IMG/VR virus record: IMGVR_UViG_3300044996_000064
Span: 1 to 20,323 of that record
Length of the DNA stretch: 20,323 nucleotides
Strand: one strand, 5' to 3'
DNA from: a virus
The notes under the pieces were generated by a model. It worked only from the letters and a program-made list of their open reading frames with translations, ran no database searches and was not told the origin of the DNA. Position numbers and translations under genes: made by a program. Positions 1-8,636 of the stretch are shown piece after piece. Position 1 is the stretch's first letter; each line of letters begins with the position of its first letter.

Positions 1-104
1 TCCCGTCCACGGAATTCTATGAGTTCAAAGTCAAGAGAGCCAAGGGCGAGTGGAAGGTCCACAGCGTGAAGCTGCCCAAGGGGAAAAAGGAAGACGGCAA
101 ATGA
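1..104 (+). CDS. C-terminal end of an unknown protein (cut by left edge)
   Basis: An open frame enters from the left edge (first full codon at 3) and ends at TGA 102-104, giving about 33 residues ending in KLPKGKKEDGK. The tail is lysine-rich and reads as normal coding sequence, with aromatic and charged residues alternating (for example EFYEFKVKRAKGEW). The stop overlaps the ATG of the next gene as ATGA, a typical translational-coupling junction, which is the main reason to believe this frame. No function can be assigned from the fragment. Confidence 0.7.
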   Translation, partial: PSTEFYEFKVKRAKGEWKVHSVKLPKGKKEDGK

Positions 105-562
105 CCACGATCATTTGGGACGGGACGTATTTCGCCGCTGATCGCATGTCCATCAACGGCAGCCAGAAGGAGGAAGTCAGAAAATTACACCGCTTAGACG
201 GCGGCTTGTTTGGAGCATTCGCTGGCAGCTACGGGCCGGGTCTCATGCTGATAGACTGGTTCCAGAATGGAGCCGATCTATCTGCGTATCCGGCACCACA
301 GAAAACCGACGAATGGACCCGGCTCATTGTTTGCGCAAGGTCTGGTCAGCCTTCGGTGTACGAAAACCATCCGGTCGCTCTCACGTTCTTGGGGCCGTTT
401 CACGCCTGGGGGTCTGGTTCTCAATACGCGCTCGGTGCCTTGGCGGCTGGCGCTACTGTGGGCTTCGCGATGGAAATTGCTTGCCGGTTCGATCCGTCTT
501 CGGGGATCGCTTACGACATTGTCGATTTACAGACCGGGGAAATGAAAGAGGTTCGGCTGTAA
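101..562 (+). CDS. HslV/proteasome beta-like Ntn hydrolase (phage peptidase-like)
   Basis: A 153-residue protein beginning MTTIIWDGTYFAADR. I chose ATG at 101 because it has AAGGAAG 7 bases upstream and overlaps the previous stop as ATGA; an in-frame GTG at 50 would only add residues from the neighbour. Removal of Met exposes Thr2, as in HslV and proteasome beta subunits whose N-terminal Thr is the nucleophile. The Asp in AADR (residue 14) and Lys28 in RKLHRL sit where HslV has its catalytic Asp and Lys, followed by a Gly-rich AGSYGPG stretch like the AGGTAD region. HslV is about 175 residues, so this is slightly short. Similar proteins occur in phages but their substrate is unknown to me; no HslU partner is in the window. 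It could be an inactive structural relative. The gene is convergent with the holin. Confidence 0.75.
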   Translation: MTTIIWDGTYFAADRMSINGSQKEEVRKLHRLDGGLFGAFAGSYGPGLMLIDWFQNGADLSAYPAPQKTDEWTRLIVCARSGQPSVYENHPVALTFLGPFHAWGSGSQYALGALAAGATVGFAMEIACRFDPSSGIAYDIVDLQTGEMKEVRL

Positions 563-573
563 CTTTGGCCGGC

Positions 574-1083
574 CTACCGCTTCGTGAGCATTTCGTCCTT
601 CGCCCGTCCCGACGCCGACGAGCCGAAATAGAAATTGTTCGAAGCCGTGTAAGAGCCGAGAATGGCGCCGACGATCAGCAAGAACGCCTCGCTGCCGGCC
701 ATGTCCTTCGGGATGCCCTTGAAGATCAGCATGGCGAGGATGGCATAGACGCCAATCTGATTCAGGGTCGTCAAGATGCGCGGCGTCCAATGGTCAATCA
801 CCGCCATCTGTCGCGCGCTCGCCCGGTCGCCGGCGTGGACCTTCTCTAGGTCGATGTCCAATTCCTTCATCTTGGTGGCGAATGCCTGATCGGCCTGCTT
901 GATCGCGGCCAACTGTTCGGCCGTCGCGCCGGGCAGAGCCTTCGCGATAGCTTCCTCGGTGGCTTCTGATAGGCCGAGCGCATCGCCAACGAACTTGACG
1001 GCGAGCCCGCCGAGCGGGCCGCCGAGCGCTGTCCCGATTGTCGGAGCGACGTTCTTGACCAGGGATTTCCAATCGAAAGCCAT
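574..1083 (-). CDS. Holin, three-TM gene-transfer-agent type
   Basis: A 169-residue protein of the GTA-type 3TM holin family, which permeabilises the inner membrane so that endolysin reaches the cell wall. Visible are a Gly-rich hydrophobic N-terminal stretch (about residues 11-37), a charged linker with the family-like ELDIDLEKVHAGDRASAR segment, two clear membrane helices (about 105-122 and 132-147), and a C-terminus with NNFYFGSSASGRAKDEM that is typical of the family. The start ATG lies 1 base past the endolysin stop and has GGAGGG 5 bases upstream. It is the last gene of the leftward operon and ends 11 bp from the convergent Ntn-hydrolase gene. The assignment is by remembered sequence pattern; lytic function is inferred from pairing with the lysozyme. 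Confidence 0.8.
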   Translation of the reverse strand: MAFDWKSLVKNVAPTIGTALGGPLGGLAVKFVGDALGLSEATEEAIAKALPGATAEQLAAIKQADQAFATKMKELDIDLEKVHAGDRASARQMAVIDHWTPRILTTLNQIGVYAILAMLIFKGIPKDMAGSEAFLLIVGAILGSYTASNNFYFGSSASGRAKDEMLTKR

Positions 1084-1084
1084 G

Positions 1085-1504
1085 TCAGCCCTCCACCATC
1101 ATGCGCGCCAGCGTTTGCGCCCGAGCGCCAACTTGTTCTGCCCACTTGCTGTTTAGCATTTCGGCCGACGCCCCCGGCCAATCGGCCGATTTGATCGCGG
1201 CAAGGAAGCGCTCGAATTTCGATAGCCGCGCGCGTCCCAAATTGAACATCATGTCGATCAAGACCCGCTGACGGGCCGCCGTCAGGGATCGCCACGCCGG
1301 GAACAGCGCGTCAAGCTCGTCGCAGGCTTCGAGGATGTCGTTTCGAAGCATCAATTCGGCTTCATCGGGACGGATTCCCCTGTCCGTCAGATTACGGCCG
1401 ACTCCGATTGTCACTTTCCCGACGGTATCGACGTAGGGCTTTAGGCGCTCGCCTTCATGCAGGCGAAGCTGCGCCCACATCTTCTCGGGCTCGAAGGAGA
1501 TCAC
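1085..1504 (-). CDS. Endolysin, T4-type lysozyme (GH24 muramidase)
   Basis: A 139-residue GH24 enzyme predicted to cleave the MurNAc-GlcNAc bond of peptidoglycan. The T4 lysozyme catalytic triad is present with exact spacing: Glu17 in LHEGERLKPY, Asp26 and Thr32, that is +9 and +15 from Glu as in T4 (E11, D20, T26). The GVGRNLTDRGI and RVLIDMMFNLG segments are also typical. There is no signal peptide or SAR helix, so it should depend on the downstream holin for export. The start is GTG at 1504, overlapping the stop of the upstream gene as GTGA with no evident Shine-Dalgarno, so translation is probably coupled; an in-frame ATG at 1480 (Met9) would still keep the triad. No spanin genes were recognised nearby. 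Confidence 0.93.
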   Translation of the reverse strand: MISFEPEKMWAQLRLHEGERLKPYVDTVGKVTIGVGRNLTDRGIRPDEAELMLRNDILEACDELDALFPAWRSLTAARQRVLIDMMFNLGRARLSKFERFLAAIKSADWPGASAEMLNSKWAEQVGARAQTLARMMVEG

Positions 1505-4500
1505 GCGCTGAGCCCGAGCGAAGCGCCGAGCGGCGCGCGCGGCGTGAAATCCGACCGGACTTTCTGAGCCGGACGTTGATTTAGATCAAGATCAAGCTGA
1601 CCGCCCATAAGATCGGGCGGCGGCCTGTTGTTCATGTCTAGGCCGCCAATCGGGACATCATTCGGGACAGGCGCTTTGCCGGGGATTTTGTTAGGCGGCA
1701 AGAGCGTGTCCACTCCCTTGACCGGCAGCGGCAACACCGGCCCGCCCATGCTCCCTGGCCCCTGGCCTTTGGTCGGGTCTGCCGGCGACGGTGCCAGCGG
1801 CGGCGGGGCTTCGTCGTCATGCCTGAAGGCCGATGCGGCCATGCCCGCGCGAATGCGCTGAGCCACGTCGGCCGCGTTCTTTTCGGTGACGCGCGTGAGC
1901 AGCGCGCGCATGGTGTCGGGATCGAAAACAGCCTGCTCAAGCAGGCGCATGACCTTGGTTTCGGTCAGATCGCCCACCGCGTCCGAAATGACCTTGCCGA
2001 TGATGCGACCGACGCGGCCCATCGGCGTAAACGGCGACATCGTATGCGCCATGATGTTTTCGAGCGTCACGTCAGATTCCAGGGCAGCGACATTGCCCCG
2101 AATTTCGGACGTGATTGAACCGGCCGTTTTGCCCTTCTCGGCGCTCTCGATTTTGACAAGAACGCGCTGAATTGTCTCGATCCGGTTCACTTCTTCGCGG
2201 GAATAGAGACCGGACTCGACCATCGCGCGGCCGTAGCGGTCCAGTTCTCGCTTCAGGCCGTTCGCCGTTAGCGTAGCCTCGCCATCGGCATTGAGTCCCG
2301 AGCTTGCGCGCGCCATGAGATTTTCGTGCCACGACTGACGCAGGCCCGAGCGCGCCCGTCCCGTTGGGTCTTGGTCGGCCAGCGACGTGAGTGCCTTGAG
2401 CGCTTCGGACGGCTTGCTCGCGCCGGTGACGGTCGTCATGGCCTTTTCGGGGTCTTTGCCGAGGAACAATTCGGCGGCATCAAGCTCAGCGCCGCGATTG
2501 CCCTTCATCTTGGCGCCGGCCTTGACAAGCTCGTCAGCAACTTCTTGGGCCTTTTTCACGTCGGCAAGCTCGTCCCGAAGGCCAGGGAATTTCTCAAGAA
2601 CGCGGCCGAACCTATCATTCGACATGAACCGCTTGAGCAATTCCGGCTTCACTTGTCCATCGACGACAGTCTGTTCGAACATCCTCGAACGAATATGCGC
2701 CTCGATGGCGCCATTGATTCCTTCGGGACCGCCGGCGACGCTGAGAAGGTTTTCGACGTTGATAGCGCCCTGATTGCCGCCGACGTTCACCAGCCGATCA
2801 AACAGCAGCCGGGGGTCGATCTTCGCGCCGCCCTTCGTATTGCTTTCGAGGAAAGCGCCGATAGGGCCGCGCGTGAAATTGTCGTGCAGGGCGCGGGTGA
2901 AGGCAGCGGCCTCTTGATAGGCAGCGGCATACGGCTTGCCGGCGTCTGCGTCGCGCGCCGTCGCCTCCATCACCTTCAAGACTTCCTCTTGGACCTTCGT
3001 CAGCGCGGTTAGCGTTCTGGAATTGGCTGGAATCTTTCCGCCTTCCATGCGCTTCGCGTGAAGAATCTGGTCTCGAAGATGGGCCAGGAGCCCGACATCT
3101 GCCGTTTCGCCGATCTGCGCCGGATTGTCACCGCGCGGCTTGAAATAGTTGGCGATCTCTTTCGGGACAACGCCGTTCTTTTCGAGTGGGAACTTGGCGT
3201 TTTCTTCGTTGATGACCCTGACGATGGAGCGCGTGTCTTTGATCGTGTCGCCGCCAAGCTCGCGAACCTTGTCCCATAGGGCTTTTTCTTCGACCCTGGC
3301 AGCTTGCCGAGCGGTGTCGATGTGCAGCTTTCCGAGACTCGCTGCGTCCGTTTCGGACATGCCGGGACGGGCCGCATCGGTCTTGGTACGAGCGCGCTCA
3401 ATCGCCAAGTCGGTCGCTTCTTTCATTCTGGCGTCGTGTTTTTCGAGCTTGGCGCTGTAGTGTTCACGGAGCGCCACAGCGTCAGAAAGATCGCGTCCAC
3501 CGCCTGCCGCGTCTCGCATGGCTTCGCGGATCGCCGCGTTTTGCTCAAGGCGCATTTCTACGTCTCTGCCAGTTGCTTCGGCGCGCGAACGAGCGATCAT
3601 GCGCTGCAAAGCGCCAAGACCGCGATCTTCGGATGCTTGTACGCCAGTCAATTTGACGCCCGGAACCCCGCTGCCGCCGTTGAGGTAGTAGCTATCGAGC
3701 TTTTTCACGGTGTCCCATATGCTTGTGTCGTCGCCAAGAACATCGGGACGCGGCCCGCGCGCCATGCCCTGAACCTTCAGGGCCGCGATGTCCTTGACCT
3801 TTTTCGGCAGGGCGTCCCAAGTCTCGTTGATGTTGGCGTTTTCGCTGCCGACAATCAGACGACGGCCAAAATTGAACATCGCTTCGGCGCCGGACCCGAA
3901 GCTGCGAGCTAGGCGTTCGCCAGCCACGCGGAGTCCAGACGGGACAAGCCCACCGACAAAGCTGCCTCCAAGCTCAAGAGTCGGCTTCATTGGATTGGTG
4001 TCATCGACGTTCTGATGAACGACGGCCTGCCCCGCGCCGGCCCCGGCTCCAATCGCGCCTTCGCCTACTGCGGTACTTAGTGGGGCGTTCGCAGCGCGCG
4101 CCAAGACCGGATACTGCTTGGCCAAGTGAGCGGGAGCGCCGATCAACCCTCTTGCAATCCCCAACGAGGCGGCACCAATACCGCCAGCCGCACCAGTAAC
4201 AATCCCAGGCCCGACGATGGCGCCGACTTGTTCTTCGGTACTTGGCCCGACTTTGGTATTCAGGACGCCGCCCGGCACGGCATCGGCCAAGCGCTTCACG
4301 GCATCGACGCCAAAGTCGCTTTCAGCAATCAACGGGTCTTTCGGATTGTCCCGAAGCATTCGAACGGCTCCGGGCTCCATCGAGTTAATTATTATCCTCA
4401 ACACAGAAGCCGGGATGCCCACAAGCTCGGCAAGAAATGAGTTTGTCCCGTTACCAGCGCCCTTGGCCGCAAGCGCAAGGCTTTCGAGCGCGGATTTTTC

Positions 4501-4620
4501 GGCCGGGGTTTTGTTTTCGACCGGGGACGGCGGCGCGTAGTTTCCGCTGGCGACTTCCTGGGAAAGCCGCTCCTGCGCTGCGCGGAGTTTCGCGTCTATA
4601 GCGGCGTCGTTGTCGGTCAT
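1501..4620 (-). CDS. Very large internal virion / ejection protein candidate
   Basis: A 1039-residue protein, the longest in the window. I do not recognise a catalytic domain. It has a helical, charged N-terminus, a Gly/Ala-rich hydrophobic zone (about residues 131-162 and again 181-201) that could insert into a membrane, a long helical middle rich in Lys, Glu and Ala, and a Pro-rich C-terminal tail (last about 110 residues, with APPPLAPSPADP). Size, helix content and position, after two other long helical proteins and just before the lysis genes, match the internal or ejected proteins of short-tailed phages. That role is inferred, and a lytic transglycosylase motif was not seen. The start ATG overlaps the previous stop as ATGA (4617-4620), so it is translationally coupled to its neighbour. 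Confidence 0.75.
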   Translation of the reverse strand: MTDNDAAIDAKLRAAQERLSQEVASGNYAPPSPVENKTPAEKSALESLALAAKGAGNGTNSFLAELVGIPASVLRIIINSMEPGAVRMLRDNPKDPLIAESDFGVDAVKRLADAVPGGVLNTKVGPSTEEQVGAIVGPGIVTGAAGGIGAASLGIARGLIGAPAHLAKQYPVLARAANAPLSTAVGEGAIGAGAGAGQAVVHQNVDDTNPMKPTLELGGSFVGGLVPSGLRVAGERLARSFGSGAEAMFNFGRRLIVGSENANINETWDALPKKVKDIAALKVQGMARGPRPDVLGDDTSIWDTVKKLDSYYLNGGSGVPGVKLTGVQASEDRGLGALQRMIARSRAEATGRDVEMRLEQNAAIREAMRDAAGGGRDLSDAVALREHYSAKLEKHDARMKEATDLAIERARTKTDAARPGMSETDAASLGKLHIDTARQAARVEEKALWDKVRELGGDTIKDTRSIVRVINEENAKFPLEKNGVVPKEIANYFKPRGDNPAQIGETADVGLLAHLRDQILHAKRMEGGKIPANSRTLTALTKVQEEVLKVMEATARDADAGKPYAAAYQEAAAFTRALHDNFTRGPIGAFLESNTKGGAKIDPRLLFDRLVNVGGNQGAINVENLLSVAGGPEGINGAIEAHIRSRMFEQTVVDGQVKPELLKRFMSNDRFGRVLEKFPGLRDELADVKKAQEVADELVKAGAKMKGNRGAELDAAELFLGKDPEKAMTTVTGASKPSEALKALTSLADQDPTGRARSGLRQSWHENLMARASSGLNADGEATLTANGLKRELDRYGRAMVESGLYSREEVNRIETIQRVLVKIESAEKGKTAGSITSEIRGNVAALESDVTLENIMAHTMSPFTPMGRVGRIIGKVISDAVGDLTETKVMRLLEQAVFDPDTMRALLTRVTEKNAADVAQRIRAGMAASAFRHDDEAPPPLAPSPADPTKGQGPGSMGGPVLPLPVKGVDTLLPPNKIPGKAPVPNDVPIGGLDMNNRPPPDLMGGQLDLDLNQRPAQKVRSDFTPRAPLGASLGLSA

Positions 4621-6797
4621 TTCTTGGCGGCCTTTTGAGCTTCAAGGGCCGCAATATAATGCGTCAATTCTTTGCCGCTCATTTTCGTTTCATCTAGCTC
4701 CTTCAACGCCGAGAACGGAAAATACTTGAACACGTTCTTGTCGGGTGTCGCGTCGTTAAAGTATTTTTCCAGTCCATCGAGCTTTTGCTTGATGGTCTTG
4801 GCGTCGTCACCCCAGGCCGGGGCCAGCATGCCGTGAATTCGCGCATACTCGGAATCCGTTGCCGCGAGACCGCTGATGGCGCGCAGCATATGAGCGGCAG
4901 CCACGTCCATCGCCTGACGCGCACGACGACCGTCAGTAAGATAGACATTCCCCTGAAACGCCAACAAATCGGCCTTGCTCGGCTCAGTTTTCCCGCCGGC
5001 ATAGAGGATGTCTCTGACCTCTTGAACGGCTTTCCTGCCGGACTCAAGAGTTGCGTCTTTCGATGCGTTGCTGAGTTCCTTGTTGTGCATGTCGGCCATT
5101 GCGTTTGCCAGCTTCGCGCGCTCAAGCATGTTTTCTCTTTCGAGGGCTTCGGGAGTGGCCTTCGCAATTTCCTGAAGATTTTTCGCGACCTTGGCATCTG
5201 CCCCGGACTGTTTCGCATAGTCTTCTTGGAAGGCTTTCACCTGGGCCAACGTCGATTCTGCCTTGTTCTTTGCCTTCTCGCCGGCCTCGCCATCCATCGC
5301 GATCCGCGCCTGAATGGCCTTCATGGTAGCCTCGTCTTGAGCAGACGTGATTCTCGTTCCAACCGTTGCCGCCGCAACCTTGCCGCCGGCAACAGCCGTC
5401 GCGGCCTCTCCACTGGCTTGCGCGACCCTCTGTTCAACCGTGCGCCGGGCGACTTCCGCATTGGCCCGTTTGCTTTGGCTTTCGGCCAATTCGGCATCTA
5501 CCCGCGCCTTTGCGTGGTTGACCTGAGTCCGAAAGGCCGCAACAACATTGGCGGGCTTCTTTTCGTCGATTGCTTTTTGAAGTTTAGCCTCCAAAGCATC
5601 GAGCGCCCTTTGCGGCGCGGCGAGATCGGCAGCTTTCCGGCCGGCCTCCGTGGCATACGCCTCTTGGCCCTTCTTGTAAGAGGAATCGTCCCGAATGGCG
5701 AATCCCTGCGCAAGCTCCTGATTGCGTCCCAAAACCTCAAGCTCGCCTTCGCCGAGCTTTAGGTCTTTGTTGTTTTTCGCCATGAAGTTATTCAGGACGC
5801 GCAACTGCGAAACGCTGATCTCTTTTACCCCGGCATCATTCGTCGGCAGGGCGTCGATGAACGCCTTCACGTCTTCGTTGCCCTTGGCCAACTCCGCAAC
5901 GGAGCGCGCCATCATGTTCACTTTCGCGCCAGCCGACTCCGAATATCTCGCATCGTTTTCTTTTTGAGCCGCCGCCATGAATTCTTTGTTAGCTAGAAGG
6001 GCGATGGACTCCTTGATTGCGTCTTTTGGCGACATCGTTGCCTTGATACCGCTCAACGCTCTGGAAACAAGGCTATCTTGATCTTGGGTGTATTTGGCAA
6101 GCGAGGCCAATGCCTGCGCGGCCTCGGGATTTTCCGTCGAGGCTTTCAACGTCTCGGAAATGCCGGGAAACAGCTTTTCGTACTTGGCGCCGAAGCGCGT
6201 TGCCAGCGCGTCCCTCTTGTCGGGCGGCGCGTCGTTGATGATTTTCATGATTTCGGAAACGGCCTGCGTCTCGGCATGGGCGGACTGAAGATCGAGCTTC
6301 TTCTGCTCGATGCTCTTGGCCATCAACTTGCTAATCGCGTCGCCGCTCTTGCCGGAAAGAGCCGCCCCAACGTCAGAAAGTATGGCGCCCATTCGAAGCA
6401 TTCTCGTCTGTTCTTCCGTCCCCTTGCCGCCCATGATTTCGGCATAGGTTTTTGGGGCGGCGGGCGTGGTGACGGGTTTGCCGCCGGTCATCGTGCCGTC
6501 GGCCGTGGCCTTGTCGATTGCGGCCTTGGCGCCGGCAATGTCTTCTTCGCCGGCCCTTTTGCCTGGATTCGGCAACTCTGCCGACTTATCCGGCTTTTCC
6601 GGTTCCGTCTTTTGCGCATCCGACGCCGTTTGGGTCGGCGCGGCAAGATCGGGCTTGGCGTCGAGCTTCAACGTGGTTTCGTCGCCCTTGACCTTGGGCT
6701 TTTCCGCTTCGGTGTCGGTAAGACTCGCCGCAGGCGGCGGCTCGAATTTTTCGAGACCAAGTTCGCCGGGATCGCCGCCGTATCCGTACATATTCAT
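4617..6797 (-). CDS. Large helical internal virion protein candidate
   Basis: A 726-residue protein with no recognised enzyme motif. The first about 110 residues are rich in Pro, Lys, Glu and Thr and look disordered. The rest is Ala/Lys/Glu-rich and strongly helical, with coiled-coil-like runs around residues 390-460 (for example ALEAKLQKAIDEKK). There is no signal peptide or clear membrane helix. The start ATG at 6797 has GGGGAAG a few bases upstream and follows the previous stop (6809) by 11 bases; the 3' end overlaps the next start by 4 bp. The position between two other long helical proteins suggests a shared ejection or inner-core complex, as in T7-like and other short-tailed phages. This is inference from context. 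Confidence 0.75.
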   Translation of the reverse strand: MNMYGYGGDPGELGLEKFEPPPAASLTDTEAEKPKVKGDETTLKLDAKPDLAAPTQTASDAQKTEPEKPDKSAELPNPGKRAGEEDIAGAKAAIDKATADGTMTGGKPVTTPAAPKTYAEIMGGKGTEEQTRMLRMGAILSDVGAALSGKSGDAISKLMAKSIEQKKLDLQSAHAETQAVSEIMKIINDAPPDKRDALATRFGAKYEKLFPGISETLKASTENPEAAQALASLAKYTQDQDSLVSRALSGIKATMSPKDAIKESIALLANKEFMAAAQKENDARYSESAGAKVNMMARSVAELAKGNEDVKAFIDALPTNDAGVKEISVSQLRVLNNFMAKNNKDLKLGEGELEVLGRNQELAQGFAIRDDSSYKKGQEAYATEAGRKAADLAAPQRALDALEAKLQKAIDEKKPANVVAAFRTQVNHAKARVDAELAESQSKRANAEVARRTVEQRVAQASGEAATAVAGGKVAAATVGTRITSAQDEATMKAIQARIAMDGEAGEKAKNKAESTLAQVKAFQEDYAKQSGADAKVAKNLQEIAKATPEALERENMLERAKLANAMADMHNKELSNASKDATLESGRKAVQEVRDILYAGGKTEPSKADLLAFQGNVYLTDGRRARQAMDVAAAHMLRAISGLAATDSEYARIHGMLAPAWGDDAKTIKQKLDGLEKYFNDATPDKNVFKYFPFSALKELDETKMSGKELTHYIAALEAQKAAKK

Positions 6798-6808
6798 GAC
6801 TTCCCCGC

Positions 6809-7825
6809 CTAGCTCGCGAAAGCGGCCCCCATCATCATAGAGCCGCCCGCCTGCATCAACTTGGACGACATATCGACGTAATCCTGTAAGCCAAGCTGCT
6901 TTTGCATCTTCGAGTGTGTCGTCGCCTGGGCAATACGGGCGTTCGTGTCGGCGCCATAGATCGCGCCTCGATCACCGCTGATCTGCCCAAGCGACAAGCC
7001 GGTTCGGCTGAAATTCGACGTGAACCCGCCGCTGCCGCCGCTCGTCAAAGCGACGCGATTCTGAAACGCCTGTTGGGACAGACGGTTCTGAAAGTCCGTG
7101 ATCGACGCCTGAAAACTTTGCTGCCCCTGAAGCTGCGCCTGGGTGAGTTGTTGAACGGCCAGCGGGTAGTTCAGTTCGGCTTGAGCTTGGGCGCCCCGAA
7201 TGTTGGTCGCAAGCTGTCCCTTTTGGCGGACGGACTCGCGGGCCACAAGCGACGCTCGGTCGAGCATCGGCGTGTCGGTCGGGCGCAAGCCAAGCTGCGG
7301 CGCCAAATCCTCGCGGATTTGCCTGATGGCCTCGGCCTCGCCGGCGTTGATGTCGGACTCGCCGGATGCAATCGCGGCATCGGCACTCTTTTTGATGAGC
7401 GCCTTTTGCTCGGCAGTCGCCGCCGTGCCTTGAATCTGGTCCTGATACTGCTTTTGAAGGACGGCTTTCTGTAGCGGGGCCAATTCCTTTTGCAGGGCGA
7501 TGGCGTCCTTTTGGGCCTTCATCGTTTCGAGGGACAGTTCTTTCGCGGCCTTGTTCTCGGCCGAGTCCGGGTCCATTTCGCGAATGAGCTTGTCGTAGTA
7601 GTCGCCTTGCAGCTTTGCGCTCGCTGCCTGCGCCTGAATCATGCCGGAATCGACAATCGACTGATATGACAACCGCTGAAGCTCATTCTGGCGCTTCAAT
7701 TCCTCAAGTTGCAATTTGCCAATCTCAAGAGACTGGCGTTGCATTTCGATTTCTTCCGCCGTCTTGGGCGGAATGGTCGTTGCTTGAACGGTGGTCGATC
7801 CGCCGCCGCCGAAAATGCCACCCAT
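6809..7825 (-). CDS. Internal virion protein candidate, Gln-rich helical
   Basis: A 338-residue protein starting MGGIFGGGGSTTVQ, a short Gly-rich start that I recall from internal proteins of many short-tailed phages, followed by a long Gln/Leu/Glu helical region (about residues 22-135, for example LQLEELKRQNELQRLSYQ) and a second Gln-rich helical block near 220-260. The C-terminus (SSKLMQAGGSMMMGAAFAS) is mildly hydrophobic. The start overlaps the GNAT stop by one base (TAATG) with GGAGGG 7 bases upstream, so the two are coupled. It is first in a run of three long helical proteins that together may form an ejectosome. No enzymatic motif is visible. Confidence 0.75.
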   Translation of the reverse strand: MGGIFGGGGSTTVQATTIPPKTAEEIEMQRQSLEIGKLQLEELKRQNELQRLSYQSIVDSGMIQAQAASAKLQGDYYDKLIREMDPDSAENKAAKELSLETMKAQKDAIALQKELAPLQKAVLQKQYQDQIQGTAATAEQKALIKKSADAAIASGESDINAGEAEAIRQIREDLAPQLGLRPTDTPMLDRASLVARESVRQKGQLATNIRGAQAQAELNYPLAVQQLTQAQLQGQQSFQASITDFQNRLSQQAFQNRVALTSGGSGGFTSNFSRTGLSLGQISGDRGAIYGADTNARIAQATTHSKMQKQLGLQDYVDMSSKLMQAGGSMMMGAAFAS

Positions 7826-8235
7826 TACGCAGCCCTCCTAACCATGATGGTACTCCACTCGCGGGCATCCCATCCGAGTTTGCCGAGCTTTTGGACGTTT
7901 TCATAGTGAGGCAACGTGACCAACGTCATCATGACCGACACGCCGCATGCCGTGGCAACCTCGACGGCGACGTTGTTGAGCGCGATAGCAGCCTCGGCCT
8001 TTCGACGCTTGGTCAGGCTTTTGAGACACGCGAATTGGTCGATCAGGCCGATTGGCTTGCCGATCAAGACCTGGATGCACCCGACAATCGTCCCGAATTT
8101 CTCAGCAACAAGCCAGTACGGCGCGGCGCCCTCGAAGCTCACTCCTTCAAGGACGCGAGCGCCCCCGTCAAGCAAGAGATCGCGAATGGCCGGCAGATCG
8201 GCCTCGGTCGCTGAACGGACTGTCGGAAGGGCCAT
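7825..8235 (-). CDS. GNAT family N-acetyltransferase
   Basis: A 136-residue protein with the layout of a small GNAT fold: an N-terminal VRSATEADLPAIRDLL (beta1-alpha1) segment, a central GTIVGCIQVLIG strand pair, a helix with AIALNNVAVEVATACGVS where acetyl-CoA would bind, and a C-terminal YENVQKLGKLGWDAREW, the aromatic/Gly-rich end typical of the family. GNAT enzymes transfer an acetyl group from acetyl-CoA to an amine; the substrate is unknown. The canonical Q/RxxGxG/A loop is degenerate, so activity is uncertain. It has a GAGGA Shine-Dalgarno before ATG 8235 and sits inside the late operon, overlapping the following internal-protein gene by one base. That placement suggests a role in late infection or virion protein modification, which is inference. 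Confidence 0.8.
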   Translation of the reverse strand: MALPTVRSATEADLPAIRDLLLDGGARVLEGVSFEGAAPYWLVAEKFGTIVGCIQVLIGKPIGLIDQFACLKSLTKRRKAEAAIALNNVAVEVATACGVSVMMTLVTLPHYENVQKLGKLGWDAREWSTIMVRRAA

Positions 8236-8276
8236 GTTTCCTCACTGAGTCGGTATAACACAATTCGGGACAGCGG

Positions 8277-8606
8277 TCATTTGCCAAGGAATGGCAGCCA
8301 GCCCTTAATCGTCGCGATCCATGACAAAAAACCGCCGATGGTGACGCCGGCCATGCCGATTGACAGGGCCACCCCGCGCCCCTGCGCGCGAATTTCCCTG
8401 AACTCGGCAACTACCGTCGCGTGATCTCTCACCGTTGCCTCGATGGTCGCGATTTTGACTCCGCGACCGTGAAAGTCGGACAGGAAAACCGTCTGCGCTT
8501 CGAGAATCTTGTCGAGCTTTTTTTGAACCAGTTCCATTGCATCGTCCGAATGGGACATCTTGGTTTCGAGGACGGCCACTCTTGCCTCAAGCCCATCGTG
8601 AGTCAC
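8277..8606 (-). CDS. Small coiled-coil protein with C-terminal membrane helix
   Basis: A 109-residue protein with a long amphipathic, probably coiled-coil region (residues 6-73, for example LEARVAVLETKMSHSDDAME) followed by one membrane helix (about 78-100) and a short LPFLGK end. This resembles the XhlA/hemolysin-type accessory lysis proteins and other tail-anchored phage proteins, but I cannot name it firmly. It starts at GTG 8606 with a strong AAGGAG 7 bases upstream. It lies next to another small membrane protein and away from the endolysin/holin pair, so it could be a second lysis factor, an exclusion protein or a virion membrane protein. Confidence 0.7.
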   Translation of the reverse strand: MTHDGLEARVAVLETKMSHSDDAMELVQKKLDKILEAQTVFLSDFHGRGVKIATIEATVRDHATVVAEFREIRAQGRGVALSIGMAGVTIGGFLSWIATIKGWLPFLGK

Positions 8607-8636
8607 AGCACTTCTCCTTTGCGGGTCTTGCGCCCG

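Noticed and set aside
567-574. GGCCGGCC palindrome in the convergent junction
   Set aside because: No loop and no U-run on either side, so not a terminator; 8-bp palindromes of this type are expected in GC-rich DNA.
4785-5762. 325-codon plus-strand frame opposite the 726-residue protein
   Set aside because: Antisense to a well-supported gene; composition (Arg, Leu, Cys) is typical of shadow frames.
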